Assembly: GCA_025362235.1 (NCBI GenBank)
Contig: JANYGZ010000016.1
Coordinates: 203,399-267,398 of the forward strand
Reading direction: 5' to 3'
Length of the DNA stretch: 64,000 bases
Source of the DNA: Ferruginibacter sp.
Lineage (GTDB): Bacteria > Bacteroidota > Bacteroidia > Chitinophagales > Chitinophagaceae
In this document: positions 46,998 to 55,984 of the stretch, piece after piece
How the letters are laid out: each line of letters opens with the position of its first letter
Numbering within the stretch: position 1 is the stretch's first letter
Notes under the pieces: generated by a model
The model's input: only the letters and a program-made list of their open reading frames with translations
What the model was told of the DNA's origin: nothing
The model's database searches: none
Made by a program: the position numbers and the translations under genes

Positions 46998-47405
46998 TAA
47001 AAATTAAAAAAACATATAGGCACAGGTCTCCTGAACCGCAGCCGTATTCTGTGACACACAAAACACTTTAGGATTAATCAGAAAAACAGGTTCGTGTGTC
47101 TGGTAACTTGGCATGGGTTCAATTTTAATTTCCGAGACACTGTCGCGGAAATTAAAATCTCCGTTTGAAGAAATTTCGCAGACAATGTCTGCGAAATCCT
47201 CTATTATAGCAATATCCGAACCTGTGGCATAGAAATTTTTTACAGAAATATTTCCACTATCTTGGACGCATTATACAATTCTTGTCAGAGTAAAGGATAA
47301 AGACGAACGGTCTTTTTATGAAATTGAAGCTGCACAAAATAATTGGAGCATAAAGGAGTTGAAACGGCCGTGTTACACATATATCATTCATCAATAAAAA
47401 ATATC
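46998..47405. other. intergenic downstream of the TIR gene
   Basis: About 400 bases holding the two related hairpins at 47122-47196 and the leader of the VCBS-repeat gene. No ORF is supported. Confidence 0.45.
47122..47196. repeat. pair of covarying hairpins
   Basis: Hairpin one: arms ATTTTAATTTCCG (47122-47134) and CGGAAATTAAAAT (47146-47158). Hairpin two: arms TTTCGCAGAC (47174-47183) and GTCTGCGAAA (47187-47196) with loop AAT. The central 25 nt of the two align over their whole length. Where one has CG on both arms the other has GC on both arms, and an A-G mismatch in the first is an A-T pair in the second. The GAC...GTC inner stem is the same. This is a REP-like tandem pair or a structured RNA. 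Confidence 0.75.
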
Positions 47406-48590
47406 ATGCATTTATCATCCACACTTCACTGTAACAGAATGATCATGCTGTTTATTATTTCAGCAGGCCTTTCGCCTTTTTGCAAAGCGCAGGAGCCGCG
47501 ATCAGTAGTATTTAAAAAACATATTATCAGCAATACATTTATATCAGAAGGCGCCGCAGTGGGCGATGTAAATAAAGATGGCAATATCGATATATTGGCG
47601 GGTAATTACTGGTTCGAAGCGCCATCATGGAAACAGCATCTTATTCATGCTGATACTTTAAACCCGGTGCCTGGATACAGTACCACATTTTTAAATTTTT
47701 GCATGGATGTAAATAACGACGGCAGATTAGACCTCATACGGTTTGACCAGCCCGGAGGTATTTGCGCCTGGTACGAAAACCCAACAAATAAAAATACGTT
47801 ATGGAAAACGCATATTATTTTAAAGTCTGCAGGCATTGAAAGCCCCGCCTTTGCAGATGTTGACAACGACGGAAGGATGGATCTTATATGCAACGATACT
47901 TTAACCAAAGAAGTTATCTGGCTAAAATCACCTGTAGAAAAAAATGATACAACCTGGCACCGCTTTATTATCAGCAGCGACAAACAAAGAGCCACCAACA
48001 GGTATACGCATGGCCTCGGCTGGGGCGATGTTAATAAAGATGGAAGAAACGATGTTATCATAAAAAGCGGCTGGTGGCAACAACCTGTTGATCCAAAAAC
48101 AAACAACTGGCAATTTCATGCCGCCGATTTTGGAGAAGATTGTGCCAATATGTTTGTGCTGGATGTTGATGAAGATGGCGATCAGGACATCATCAGTTCT
48201 TCTGCACATGATTATGGAATATGGTGGTACGAACAGCAAAAAGATGACAAAGGAAATACCACGTGGGTAAAACATATTATCAGTAAATTATTTTCTGAAT
48301 CACATTCGCTTGCACTTGCAGATATCAATGGCGACGGGTACCCTGACCTTATTACAGGCAAGCGTTACTTCGCCCACAATGGCGGCGATCCCGGCGCTTA
48401 TGAGGCTTCAGTTTTATACTGGTTTCAATTTAAGCCCGGAAAAAATCCCCAGTGGGTTCCGCATCAAATTGATAACAATTCGGGTATTGGCAACAGTTTT
48501 ATTGTAACCGATATTAATAAAGATCAGTTACCCGATATTATTATCTCCAACAAAAAAGGTGTGTTCTTTTTTGAACAGGTAAAACCCTGA
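47406..48590 (+). CDS. secreted FG-GAP/VCBS beta-propeller protein
   Basis: The start at 47406 gives a signal-type N-terminus (MHLSSTLHCNRMIMLFIISAGLSPFCKA); the frame open from 47343 adds 21 residues. The mature protein is built of about seven propeller blades, each with a calcium-type loop: DVNKDGNIDIL, DVNNDGRLDLI, DVDNDGRMDLI, DVNKDGRNDVI, DVDEDGDQDII, DINGDGYPDLI and the imperfect DINKDQLPDII. WYE and WF motifs alternate with the loops. Proteins of this type are extracellular; binding of carbohydrate or partner proteins is usual. No sorting domain is visible at the C-terminus. Confidence 0.85.
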   Translation: MHLSSTLHCNRMIMLFIISAGLSPFCKAQEPRSVVFKKHIISNTFISEGAAVGDVNKDGNIDILAGNYWFEAPSWKQHLIHADTLNPVPGYSTTFLNFCMDVNNDGRLDLIRFDQPGGICAWYENPTNKNTLWKTHIILKSAGIESPAFADVDNDGRMDLICNDTLTKEVIWLKSPVEKNDTTWHRFIISSDKQRATNRYTHGLGWGDVNKDGRNDVIIKSGWWQQPVDPKTNNWQFHAADFGEDCANMFVLDVDEDGDQDIISSSAHDYGIWWYEQQKDDKGNTTWVKHIISKLFSESHSLALADINGDGYPDLITGKRYFAHNGGDPGAYEASVLYWFQFKPGKNPQWVPHQIDNNSGIGNSFIVTDINKDQLPDIIISNKKGVFFFEQVKP

Positions 48591-48750
48591 TATTTCCTGA
48601 AATTTTGGTACAATATTACAGCCTTCCTGTCCAGGCAGTAAAGGGCCGTATCAGTCTTTTGCCCTGCAAAAGAAAATCTTTAACATACAGAAATATTTAC
48701 TTTGGTGGCACTGGCTTGAAAATTGAATTATTTTAATAAATTTAATTTTT

Positions 48751-49143
48751 ATGGAACAGTCTTTAAGAAAAAAACCAACCATACTACTTGTTGATGACGA
48801 TAAGGACTTACTTGAATTAATGCGCCGAAAATTGGTAACGGAGGGGTGTGAGGCTACAATTTCCCAAAATGGGGAAAAAATAAATGAAATTATTGAAGCG
48901 AAAAGCCCGGATTGTATTTTATTAGATATTCATATGGATGGCGTAAACGGGGCTGATATTTGCCAAAGGCTTAAATCGCAGCAGCCCACCAGCGGTATAC
49001 CCGTACTGCTTTTATCGGGCAACGATAATATTGATAAAATAGCGGCACTTTGCAATGCAGACGGCTATATTAAAAAGCCGCTGAATGTTGCGTTGTTTGT
49101 ACAAAAAATTAAAGGTGTAATGAATCTTAGGTTTGTTGTATGA
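48751..49143 (+). CDS. single-domain CheY-like response regulator
   Basis: A 130-residue protein that consists of one receiver domain. Acidic pocket VDDD at residues 14-17, phospho-acceptor D59 in ILLDIHMDGVNG, the switch Ser in LLLSGND and the invariant Lys in GYIKKPLN. There is no output domain and no kinase gene next to it, so it is an orphan that may serve a hybrid kinase or a phosphorelay encoded elsewhere. Confidence 0.88.
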   Translation: MEQSLRKKPTILLVDDDKDLLELMRRKLVTEGCEATISQNGEKINEIIEAKSPDCILLDIHMDGVNGADICQRLKSQQPTSGIPVLLLSGNDNIDKIAALCNADGYIKKPLNVALFVQKIKGVMNLRFVV

Positions 49144-49381
49144 TAAACAGTCCTTTCTACTTTATGCACATATTTTTCTGCTATTCAACTTTAATAGGCA
49201 AACGCTGATACTGTGTTAAAAATATACCTCTCCTTAACAACTTGTTAACCATTTTCAGTACAGCGTATCATCATCTTTATGTTTATAAATTAAGCATTGA
49301 TTGTCCGTAATATTCTTCAAATTGCATCACAGCTCTTTGGTTAGCAAAAATTTTAACAGGCACTAAAACAATCTATATAGC

Positions 49382-49951
49382 ATGGAAGACATTGCAGATA
49401 CCATACAGGAATCGATAGAACAGGCAAGTAAAAGTAAAATCAATTCCATGGTGGCATTATTTGTAGCCATCACGGCAACTTTTATGGCGCTGTGTAATGT
49501 AAAAGATGGAAACATTGTTCAGGCGATGTCGCAGGCACAGGCAAATGCAATAAACGCCTGGTCGTATTTTGAAGCAAAGAGCACAAAACAGTCCATTACA
49601 GAAAAATCTCTTGAACTATTAAAAGTTGATAATAAAGCTGGCAGCCAGGATTTGATTAAAACCTATACAGCGCAGGTTGCCCGTTACGAAAAAGAAAAAA
49701 ATGAAATAAAGGCACAGGCAGAAGGTTTTCAAAAACAATACGATGATATCAATTTATTTGACGATCAGTTTGATATGACCGACGCATTATTGACCATATC
49801 AATTGCAATGCTTGGGATTTCTTCGTTAACACAAAAGAAATGGCTTTTATATTTTTCTGGCTCGGTTAGTTTAATTGGTATTATTCTCGGGCTTGCGGCC
49901 TTTATGAAAATAAGCCTGCATTCGGATTTTATTTCAAAAATATTAGGATAA
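49382..49951 (+). CDS. DUF4337 family membrane protein
   Basis: A 189-residue protein with a membrane segment near residues 22-42 (SMVALFVAITATFMALCNV) and two more near the C-terminus (ALLTISIAMLGISSLTQ, LLYFSGSVSLIGIILGLAAFM). Between them lies an Ala/Glu/Lys-rich coiled-coil-like helix (AQANAINAWSYFEAKSTKQ..., VARYEKEKNEIKAQAEGFQKQYDD). The NAWSYFEAKS block is typical of DUF4337. Function is unknown. It ends within a terminator shared with the convergent GH43-like gene. Confidence 0.83.
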   Translation: MEDIADTIQESIEQASKSKINSMVALFVAITATFMALCNVKDGNIVQAMSQAQANAINAWSYFEAKSTKQSITEKSLELLKVDNKAGSQDLIKTYTAQVARYEKEKNEIKAQAEGFQKQYDDINLFDDQFDMTDALLTISIAMLGISSLTQKKWLLYFSGSVSLIGIILGLAAFMKISLHSDFISKILG

Positions 49952-49979
49952 ACTAATTACTTCCCCGGGTAATTAGTTT
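49950..49979. terminator. bidirectional terminator overlapping two stop codons
   Basis: A perfect 11-bp stem AAACTAATTAC (49950-49960) with GTAATTAGTTT (49969-49979) and an 8-nt C-rich loop, followed by TCTTTTATTTC. It covers the last bases of both the DUF4337 and the GH43-like reading frames, which converge here with 21 bases between them. Confidence 0.78.
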
Positions 49980-50971
49980 TCTTTTATTTCAATTTGCCCA
50001 TTTGTAATATTCAGGGGCAACCATAAATAATCAGATTTTTGCAGATCAAACTTATTCCATTTATCTGCCATAAAAATGTATTGCCCTTTTTTTTCATCAA
50101 TGGGCAATACAAAAGTACTTTGCGAATTAAAGGTAGTCTCAGCGCCGCTTCCAACACAGGGGTTTTCTTTTTGCGTCCATGTGCCCATCATTGAATTAGC
50201 CACTGCATAGGTTGCAGGGTTGGGATCCCATCCGCTGCACAAGGAGGTTATTAAAAAATATTTTCCGTTTTGTTTAAACAAGGCAGGGGCCTCACGATGC
50301 TGGTTTTCTAAAATGCGTATATAGTTTTTTGTTGGCGAAAGATAATCGTCGTTCAGCAAACATATTTGCATGGTCATGTTGTTTTCTGATGCATAAATTA
50401 AATAGGCTTTACCATCCTCATCTTTAAACAAAGTCATATCCCTGCTCATTTGCTCATTCGGGGCCACACTTTCCAAATAAGTATAGGGCCCGGCTGGTTT
50501 ATCGCTGATGGCCACACCTGCATGTGAAAGGCTGTAATCATTTTTATTAATATGCATCCACATCACAAATTTTTTAGTGCGCCCGTTATAAATTACTTTG
50601 GGACGCTCAATTACCCTGCCCGTATCAATTTCATTGGAAGCGTTTCCTGTTAGTGATTTCATTGCAATGCCCTCATTTTTCCAGGTTATTAGATCTTTAG
50701 AAGAATAACAGGATATACCTCCGGCGGGCACCCGGTAATCTTCCCACGACTGATTGGCAACCAACCATGTTTTTCCTTTTTTAATTTCTCCAAATAAATA
50801 ATAGGTATTGTTATATTTCAAGATACCTGCACCATGTGCATTGATGCTGTTTCCATCCATATCTGTTGTTAGCCCCTTTGCAGATGCAGCAGGAAGTTGT
50901 TTGGTTTGTGCAGGTAAATTGATTTGCAAAAGGACAAAACAAAATAAAATTGTTGGATATTTTTTATCCAT
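49973..50971 (-). CDS. secreted glycoside hydrolase family 43-like protein
   Basis: A 332-residue secreted five-bladed propeller. Signal peptide up to LPAQ. The fold landmarks are NAHGAGILKYNNTYYLFGEIKKG, RPKVIYNGRTKKFVMWMHINKND, SRDMTLFKDEDGKAYLIYAS (pKa-modulating Asp) and HREAPALFK (general-acid Glu). The Asp expected as general base in the first blade is not evident; the NAHGGG-type blade resembles exo-beta-1,3-galactanases, which also lack it. With the arabinofuranosidase-type gene nearby, arabinogalactan side chains are a possible substrate. Subfamily assignment is tentative. Confidence 0.8.
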   Translation of the reverse strand: MDKKYPTILFCFVLLQINLPAQTKQLPAASAKGLTTDMDGNSINAHGAGILKYNNTYYLFGEIKKGKTWLVANQSWEDYRVPAGGISCYSSKDLITWKNEGIAMKSLTGNASNEIDTGRVIERPKVIYNGRTKKFVMWMHINKNDYSLSHAGVAISDKPAGPYTYLESVAPNEQMSRDMTLFKDEDGKAYLIYASENNMTMQICLLNDDYLSPTKNYIRILENQHREAPALFKQNGKYFLITSLCSGWDPNPATYAVANSMMGTWTQKENPCVGSGAETTFNSQSTFVLPIDEKKGQYIFMADKWNKFDLQKSDYLWLPLNITNGQIEIKEN

Positions 50972-51017
50972 AAGTTTTCGATTTTATTTTTTACAATAAC
51001 TATCATACATGTTTACA

Positions 51018-52561
51018 TCATTGCCAGCCGATCAGTTTTAACACCGGCAATTCTTTTCCATCAAGCAATACTGTTTTATCTTTTACAAACGAAATCAGCT
51101 TTTGCCAGTTTTCGTCTTTAGCATTAAACCACATTTTTTTATTGAATTTCCCTTTGTATGCATCAAAGCCATTTTCAGGAGTGATTAAAGAGCCAATGTA
51201 ATAATTTGCTTCAAAAAAATTATTGGTTGATTTTGCAGGGTCAAATGCCAGGGTTGGTTCTTCTGTATACAAAAAATTATGCGCAAAAAAAGTACTGTCG
51301 GCGTAGCCGTTCCAGTCATCTGAGCAAATTATTCTTTTATCCATACCGACCAGCGGTTTCTTTTTTACATAAAAAAGATTGTTTTCAATTTTACTGTTTT
51401 GTGTTGGCCCTGCTATATGTATAAGGGGTGAGAAATACCCATGCTTTCCTTTTACAATATATTTTCGGATGCCATCATTAATGCTGATATTGTATTTTAC
51501 TACCGTACCCGTATTACCTACACTGTACTCAGCGGGCCAGCCGCCTGAATTACATAACAATAAAAATCCGCCATCGTTATTATACGTAAGATTGTATTGA
51601 AACAATGAATTGGTACAATTATAATCTGATCCAGGGGGTACCCATCTACCTGTGATTTATGACCACTGACAATATTGTATTGAATAATGGCATTGTCGCA
51701 AGACCAGGGCCAGATACCATCACAGGCTTCTGAAGGTGGTAATGTAAGGGGAGAATTTTTCATCACATTATTTTCTACCAGCGGGCTTTCACACCCTACA
51801 GGCACAATGCCATCACCCGGGACACCATCAATAATATTTTTTCTGATCACTACGTTTTTATTAGGAAACCAGAACTTGCGTACCCAGTTTCCCCACATCA
51901 TTATTCCGTTACGCTGCGAATTTTTTATATAACAATTCTGTACCAGCAATCCATCAAAACAGGAAAGAATTGAATCGGTCTCACCTTCGCTTACGTTTCT
52001 AATCATAATGGCCTGACCGCCTCCTGCATCTTTATCATTTTTGCCTTCGCCCTTAATCAAAGAGCCGTACACATCATGCACAAAAAGATTTTCAATGGTG
52101 ATATTCCTGGCAATACCATATCGTTTCAATTCCACCAGTAAGCCACTAAGGTGAGGCCGGATGTTCTTTCCCTTATTAGAAATTTCCAGGTCACGGATTA
52201 CAATATTTTCAGCATTATAAATATGCACCATTTGCAAACTGGAAGCATTGCCTTTTAAATGAGGTTTGGCATTACCGCCATATTTGCCAATTACAATTGG
52301 TTTGCCCGGTAATCCCTTTCCCGAAAAAAAAAGTGAATCGGTAAAAATTACACCAGACTTTAATAAAATACTATCGCCGCCATTAACCTGCAAATAACTT
52401 AGTTTTTTAAAGGTTTTAAAAGGCTTTGCTGCATTTGTACCAGTATTGTTATCGTTTCCATTGGCGGCAGCAAAATAATAATTTACGCTTTGTGCAAATG
52501 TATTTCCGGCAACAAAAACAAGTACCGCAACCAACCCCCTGAATAAAATTTTATTAATCAT
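51018..52561 (-). pseudogene. secreted right-handed parallel beta-helix protein, frameshifted
   Basis: Two overlapping frames, 51518-52561 and 51018-51605, make one protein of about 513 residues. The first half has a signal peptide (ending TFAQ), YYFAAANGNDNNTGTNAAKPFKTFKKL and beta-helix rungs (NAENIVIRDLEISNKG, GIARNITIENLFVHDV, FDGLLVQNCYIKNSQRNGIMMWG, NVVIRKNIIDGVPGDGIV). The second continues with LFQYNLTYNNDGGFLLL. The frames swap near 51635-51639, a run of five G (CCCCC on the coding strand); a sixth C would give DGYPPGSDYNCTNS and restore the protein. Whether the gene is dead, phase-variable or misread cannot be told. The helix fold suggests a polysaccharide lyase or hydrolase. Confidence 0.8.
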
Positions 52562-52727
52562 TACTGCCGATTATTTTTTATGTAGAAATAGAAGGGTAGC
52601 GTTGTACCATCTTTCCCCATCGTCTTTTCTTCTTTTCTGTTTCAGTGAATATTCTCTCATCTTAAAATAGTGTAACTAAAAACGATTCTTGATCTCTGAA
52701 TTTATTCTTGGACAAAGCACTGGACAT

Positions 52728-54761
52728 CTATCTTCCTTCCACAACAGGAAACTGTGCAATGCGTAATTGGGTACAGCCATACGGCACCAAAATAATTTCT
52801 TCTTCCGGGCCGGTTTCTAATCCGTCAATGAAACTATACGGTATTGGCCCGGTCATATCGTTATACAATTGCCAGGATGGGATGAGCCTGCCTTTTGTTT
52901 TAATAAAGTTGGGTGCATTTTCAAGATTCCATGGATAAGCAGCCATTGATGGTTTTTTTTCAAATACATATTGCTCCGTTAGTTTATTTTTTGCAATATT
53001 TTTTAGTCCATAATTCCATGGGGTTGTTGGATAAACCTCGTAATAGGAATTACCATAAGTTATAGAGTCTTTTTCGTTGGTTACCTTTCTAACATCTTCA
53101 CCTATTTTTAAAGCATAAGTAATGGGGCCTCTTTCAACAGACATTGAATTTTCGTACCAGGTATTTTTATAAATATGCATAGGCAATTCCAGTTCAACCA
53201 CATCGCCATTTTTCCATTGCCTGTTTATTATAACAATTCGGTCACCAGCCGATACTTCATTAATTGTACCATTAATTTTTATAGTTCCTTTTTTACACCA
53301 CGCAGGTATGCGAAGATGAAAAGGGAAAGAAACGGAACCGGCCTTTTCATCGATGTTTACAATAAATTTTATTGTTTCGTCAAAAGGATAATTTGTTTCT
53401 TCTTTAACCGATATTGCTGTTCTGTTGGCAACAAATGCCTTTACTTCGCAGGGCGAATAAACCAGCGCCGCCAGGCCCTTATCGGGTGTGGCATAAAATA
53501 AATTTTGTGTAAACTTTGGCCAACCCTGGTGCATGTTGGAAGTACAGCAGGTATACCCAGTAAACAAGCCGTAGCAAATATCTGTTCCGGCATGGTTCTG
53601 ATCAAAATTGCGGGTTTTACGGGTAATCATTACCTGGTTGGCCTGTTGGTAATATTGGCGACCTAAATAATCATCTGTAGCCTGGGTGGGCAAAGCATTA
53701 AAAGCAATTTTTTCCAGGTGGTCTGCATAGCTTACATCACCTGTTATCGCAATGGCATTTTCCAGTGTAAACATCATTTCAACAGCACTGCAAAATTCAG
53801 AGCCTTGTGTAGGTTTATTACCATGCAGGAACTCATCGCCTCCATACATGCCATTTGCTGTTCCATTGTATTTGTTAATATCCTCAAATCCTTTTTTTGT
53901 GGCTTCAGCATATTTTTTATCATGATGATGCTGGTAATAAATTAAAGGTTCTTTCATTCCCTGTGCCAGGTTTACACAATGTATGTTGGCCAATACAGAA
54001 AGCATATCAGTATGTAAAATTGCATTGGTATAATCAAATGTTTGTTTGTACAAAAGATCTGCCAGCTGTAATAAAAATTTGTCGCCTGTGATATTATACA
54101 GCCAATACACCACCATCATATTATCGCCGCCACGATAGCGGGCCCAAAAAGTCCAATGATCCAAAGGATTTTTGGGAAGTTCCTTTAATTGATATTTAAA
54201 ATAATTTGTCAGCACTGCAATAACCCGTTTATCGCCTGTTGCAGAATAATATTGCTGTAAAATTTTAAGCATCACCATTTTTGGCCACCAGTCGTGGCTA
54301 TTGTCTCTTTGCAAACCTTCTTCAGCAGGGTAATCTTTTATGGGGCCAAAATACCCATCCGGTTGCTGACTTTTGATTGCCCATTCAATCCATGGTTTTG
54401 TTTTTGCTATCAGTTCTTTATCATCTAAAATATACGCCAGTGGTAAAAGCCCGTCTATCCAGTAAGGGCCACGCTCCCACTGGTCGCCATCGCCGCCCAG
54501 CCATCCATTGCGCTGGTTCATTACCAATGGATATAGTTTATCAAGATTTCCTGTTGAGCCATTTTTTTGTGTAAGCAGCATTTGCTTTAACCAGCCCTGT
54601 GGTTTAATGGCGCCCAATGGTAATTCGATATAGGGGTTTTGTTGAAGGGGCGCACGGTTGCCGGTATAGTTTTCAACCGCAGCAGTTTTTATTTTTGTCT
54701 GCCCCATGCTGTTGAGTGCAATTAGTAAAAAAAATATTGGCAGAATAAATTTAATTTTCAT
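52728..54761 (-). CDS. GH127-type beta-L-arabinofuranosidase family protein (DUF1680)
   Basis: A 677-residue secreted enzyme with a signal peptide ending in SMGQ. An (alpha/alpha)6 barrel occupies about residues 50-450: WERGPYWIDGLLPLAYIL, QPDGYFGP, NSHDWWPKMVMLKILQQYY, RGGDNMMVVYWLYNITGD. The zinc-site residues of the family are present: Glu and Cys in SEFCSAVEMMF and the Cys pair in YTCCTSNMHQGWPKF. C-terminal beta-sandwich domains follow (VSFPFHLRIPAWCKKGTIKINGT; YENSMSVERGPITYALKI). Relatives split beta-L-arabinofuranosides of plant cell-wall glycoproteins or pectin side chains. It reads with the beta-helix and GH43-like genes as a small polysaccharide-use group. Confidence 0.87.
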   Translation of the reverse strand: MKIKFILPIFFLLIALNSMGQTKIKTAAVENYTGNRAPLQQNPYIELPLGAIKPQGWLKQMLLTQKNGSTGNLDKLYPLVMNQRNGWLGGDGDQWERGPYWIDGLLPLAYILDDKELIAKTKPWIEWAIKSQQPDGYFGPIKDYPAEEGLQRDNSHDWWPKMVMLKILQQYYSATGDKRVIAVLTNYFKYQLKELPKNPLDHWTFWARYRGGDNMMVVYWLYNITGDKFLLQLADLLYKQTFDYTNAILHTDMLSVLANIHCVNLAQGMKEPLIYYQHHHDKKYAEATKKGFEDINKYNGTANGMYGGDEFLHGNKPTQGSEFCSAVEMMFTLENAIAITGDVSYADHLEKIAFNALPTQATDDYLGRQYYQQANQVMITRKTRNFDQNHAGTDICYGLFTGYTCCTSNMHQGWPKFTQNLFYATPDKGLAALVYSPCEVKAFVANRTAISVKEETNYPFDETIKFIVNIDEKAGSVSFPFHLRIPAWCKKGTIKINGTINEVSAGDRIVIINRQWKNGDVVELELPMHIYKNTWYENSMSVERGPITYALKIGEDVRKVTNEKDSITYGNSYYEVYPTTPWNYGLKNIAKNKLTEQYVFEKKPSMAAYPWNLENAPNFIKTKGRLIPSWQLYNDMTGPIPYSFIDGLETGPEEEIILVPYGCTQLRIAQFPVVEGR

Positions 54762-54770
54762 TGCAAGCTT

Positions 54771-55145
54771 TTAAAATGATGATGATCCAATGCATTTTGG
54801 TTTCTGTCCTTTGATATAAACAAACTTACACGGGGGAGGATAAATAAAATTAAGGTCAATAGTTGTGTCGTTTGATATTTTTAAGCTATCGGTAACATAA
54901 TCTCTATAACCAATCTGTTGTATAACTAAACTATAAAATCCTTCAGCAATATTATTTAATGAAAAGTGACCATAAGTATCAGGTACTGTTCCTTTAATTA
55001 TTGAGCCGCTTTGCTTTAATACAATAACTAAATACTTAAATTCTAATAAGCTATCCTGCCTTTTTATTTGTGCATTAATTTGTCCAGTTTGACAAAAGGT
55101 GTTGAAAGAAATAGTAAAAAATACAAATGCAATAATCAATTTCAT
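54771..55145 (-). CDS. small secreted protein with carboxypeptidase-regulatory-like domain
   Basis: A 124-residue protein with signal MKLIIAFVFFTISFNTFCQ. The mature part is one beta-sandwich of the CarboxypepD_reg type (VIVLKQSGSIIKGTVPDTYGHFSLNNIAEGFYSLVIQQIGYRDYVTDSLKI). It ends with IYPPPCKFVYIKGQKPKCIG, where two Cys could pair. Such domains usually head TonB receptors; here nothing follows. It starts 41 bases from the tRNA-Arg and ends ten bases before the GH127 gene, so they may share a transcript. Function unknown. Confidence 0.72.
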   Translation of the reverse strand: MKLIIAFVFFTISFNTFCQTGQINAQIKRQDSLLEFKYLVIVLKQSGSIIKGTVPDTYGHFSLNNIAEGFYSLVIQQIGYRDYVTDSLKISNDTTIDLNFIYPPPCKFVYIKGQKPKCIGSSSF

Positions 55146-55185
55146 ACTTTTTTATTTCTTTTAAATTATGTCGCTTTTATTGATG

Positions 55186-55257
55186 TGGCCTCGTCAGGAA
55201 TCGAACCTGAATCCAGGGCTTCGGAGGCCCTTATACTATCCATTGTACTACGAGGCC
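55186..55257 (-). tRNA. tRNA-Arg (anticodon CCG)
   Basis: The minus strand folds into a full cloverleaf of 72 nt. The acceptor stem is GGCCTCG with CGAGGCC, the anticodon arm AGGGC-CTCCGAA-GCCCT, the T arm TCAGG-TTCGATT-CCTGA, and the discriminator base is A. The anticodon CCG reads the Arg codon CGG. CCA is not encoded. No attachment-site duplication was seen beside it. Confidence 0.95.
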
Positions 55258-55267
55258 TGTTGATGTA

Positions 55268-55858
55268 TCATTTTCCAAAATGACTGATATTACTGCCGAA
55301 TATCTTTACAGCAATCGCCAGCAATATTACACCGAAAAATTTTCTTGTTACCATCATGCCGCTGGGCCCCAAGGCCTTTTCAATCCATTTTAAAGATTTA
55401 AGCACCACATAAATTATAACACAGTTGATAAGTATACCAAAAAAAATATTGGCATCACTGTAATTTGCTTTTAAACTCATGATAGTGGTAAGCGTTCCCG
55501 AACCGGCTATTAATGGAAAAGCAATGGGTACTACACTACCGCTTTTGGCATTGCCATCAGGTTTAAAAAATTCTATACCCAATACCATTTCTAACCCAAT
55601 GATGAATATAACAATACTACCTGCCACAGCAAAGGAATGTACATCAAGCCCAAGCAGGTCTAAAAACTGCTGCCCGATAAATAAAAACAAAATCATTAAT
55701 GCCCCTGATGCCAGTGTTGCCTGGGTAGAGCGGATTTCACCACCCATCTTCATCCTCAGCGAAGCTAAAACAGGAATATTACCTATCATATCAATTACCG
55801 CAAAAAGGGTAAATGTTATGGTCAATATTTCTTTTATCGCTATGCGGCTAAAATCCAT
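55268..55858 (-). CDS. MarC family integral membrane protein
   Basis: A 196-residue protein with six hydrophobic segments and the MarC/UPF0056 pattern: EILTITFTLFAVIDMIGNIPVLASL at the N-terminus, GQQFLDLLGLDVHSFAVAGSIVIFIIGLEMVLG in the middle, VVPIAFPLIAGSGTLTTIMSL, and GPSGMMVTRKFFGVILLAIAVKIFGSNI at the end. The transport role of the family is not established; the old link to multiple antibiotic resistance has not held up. The gene lies ten bases upstream of the tRNA-Arg on the same strand. Confidence 0.87.
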   Translation of the reverse strand: MDFSRIAIKEILTITFTLFAVIDMIGNIPVLASLRMKMGGEIRSTQATLASGALMILFLFIGQQFLDLLGLDVHSFAVAGSIVIFIIGLEMVLGIEFFKPDGNAKSGSVVPIAFPLIAGSGTLTTIMSLKANYSDANIFFGILINCVIIYVVLKSLKWIEKALGPSGMMVTRKFFGVILLAIAVKIFGSNISHFGK

Positions 55859-55984
55859 TAATGGTAATTTTTTTGCAAATATACATTTTCAACAACGGGA
55901 ATATATATTTAATAGATACGAGGTTATAACCAGTACAAAAATTTTAGGAGGATGTGAAAAATTTATTTTTAAAAACAGTCCGCT

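Noticed and set aside
51018..52561. Two separate beta-helix genes
   Set aside because: They overlap in different frames, and one C in a C run joins them into one continuous beta-helix; the second has no signal peptide.
55186..55257. tRNA-Arg as attachment site of an integrated element
   Set aside because: No integrase gene lies beside it and I found no repeat of the tRNA 3' end within the window.
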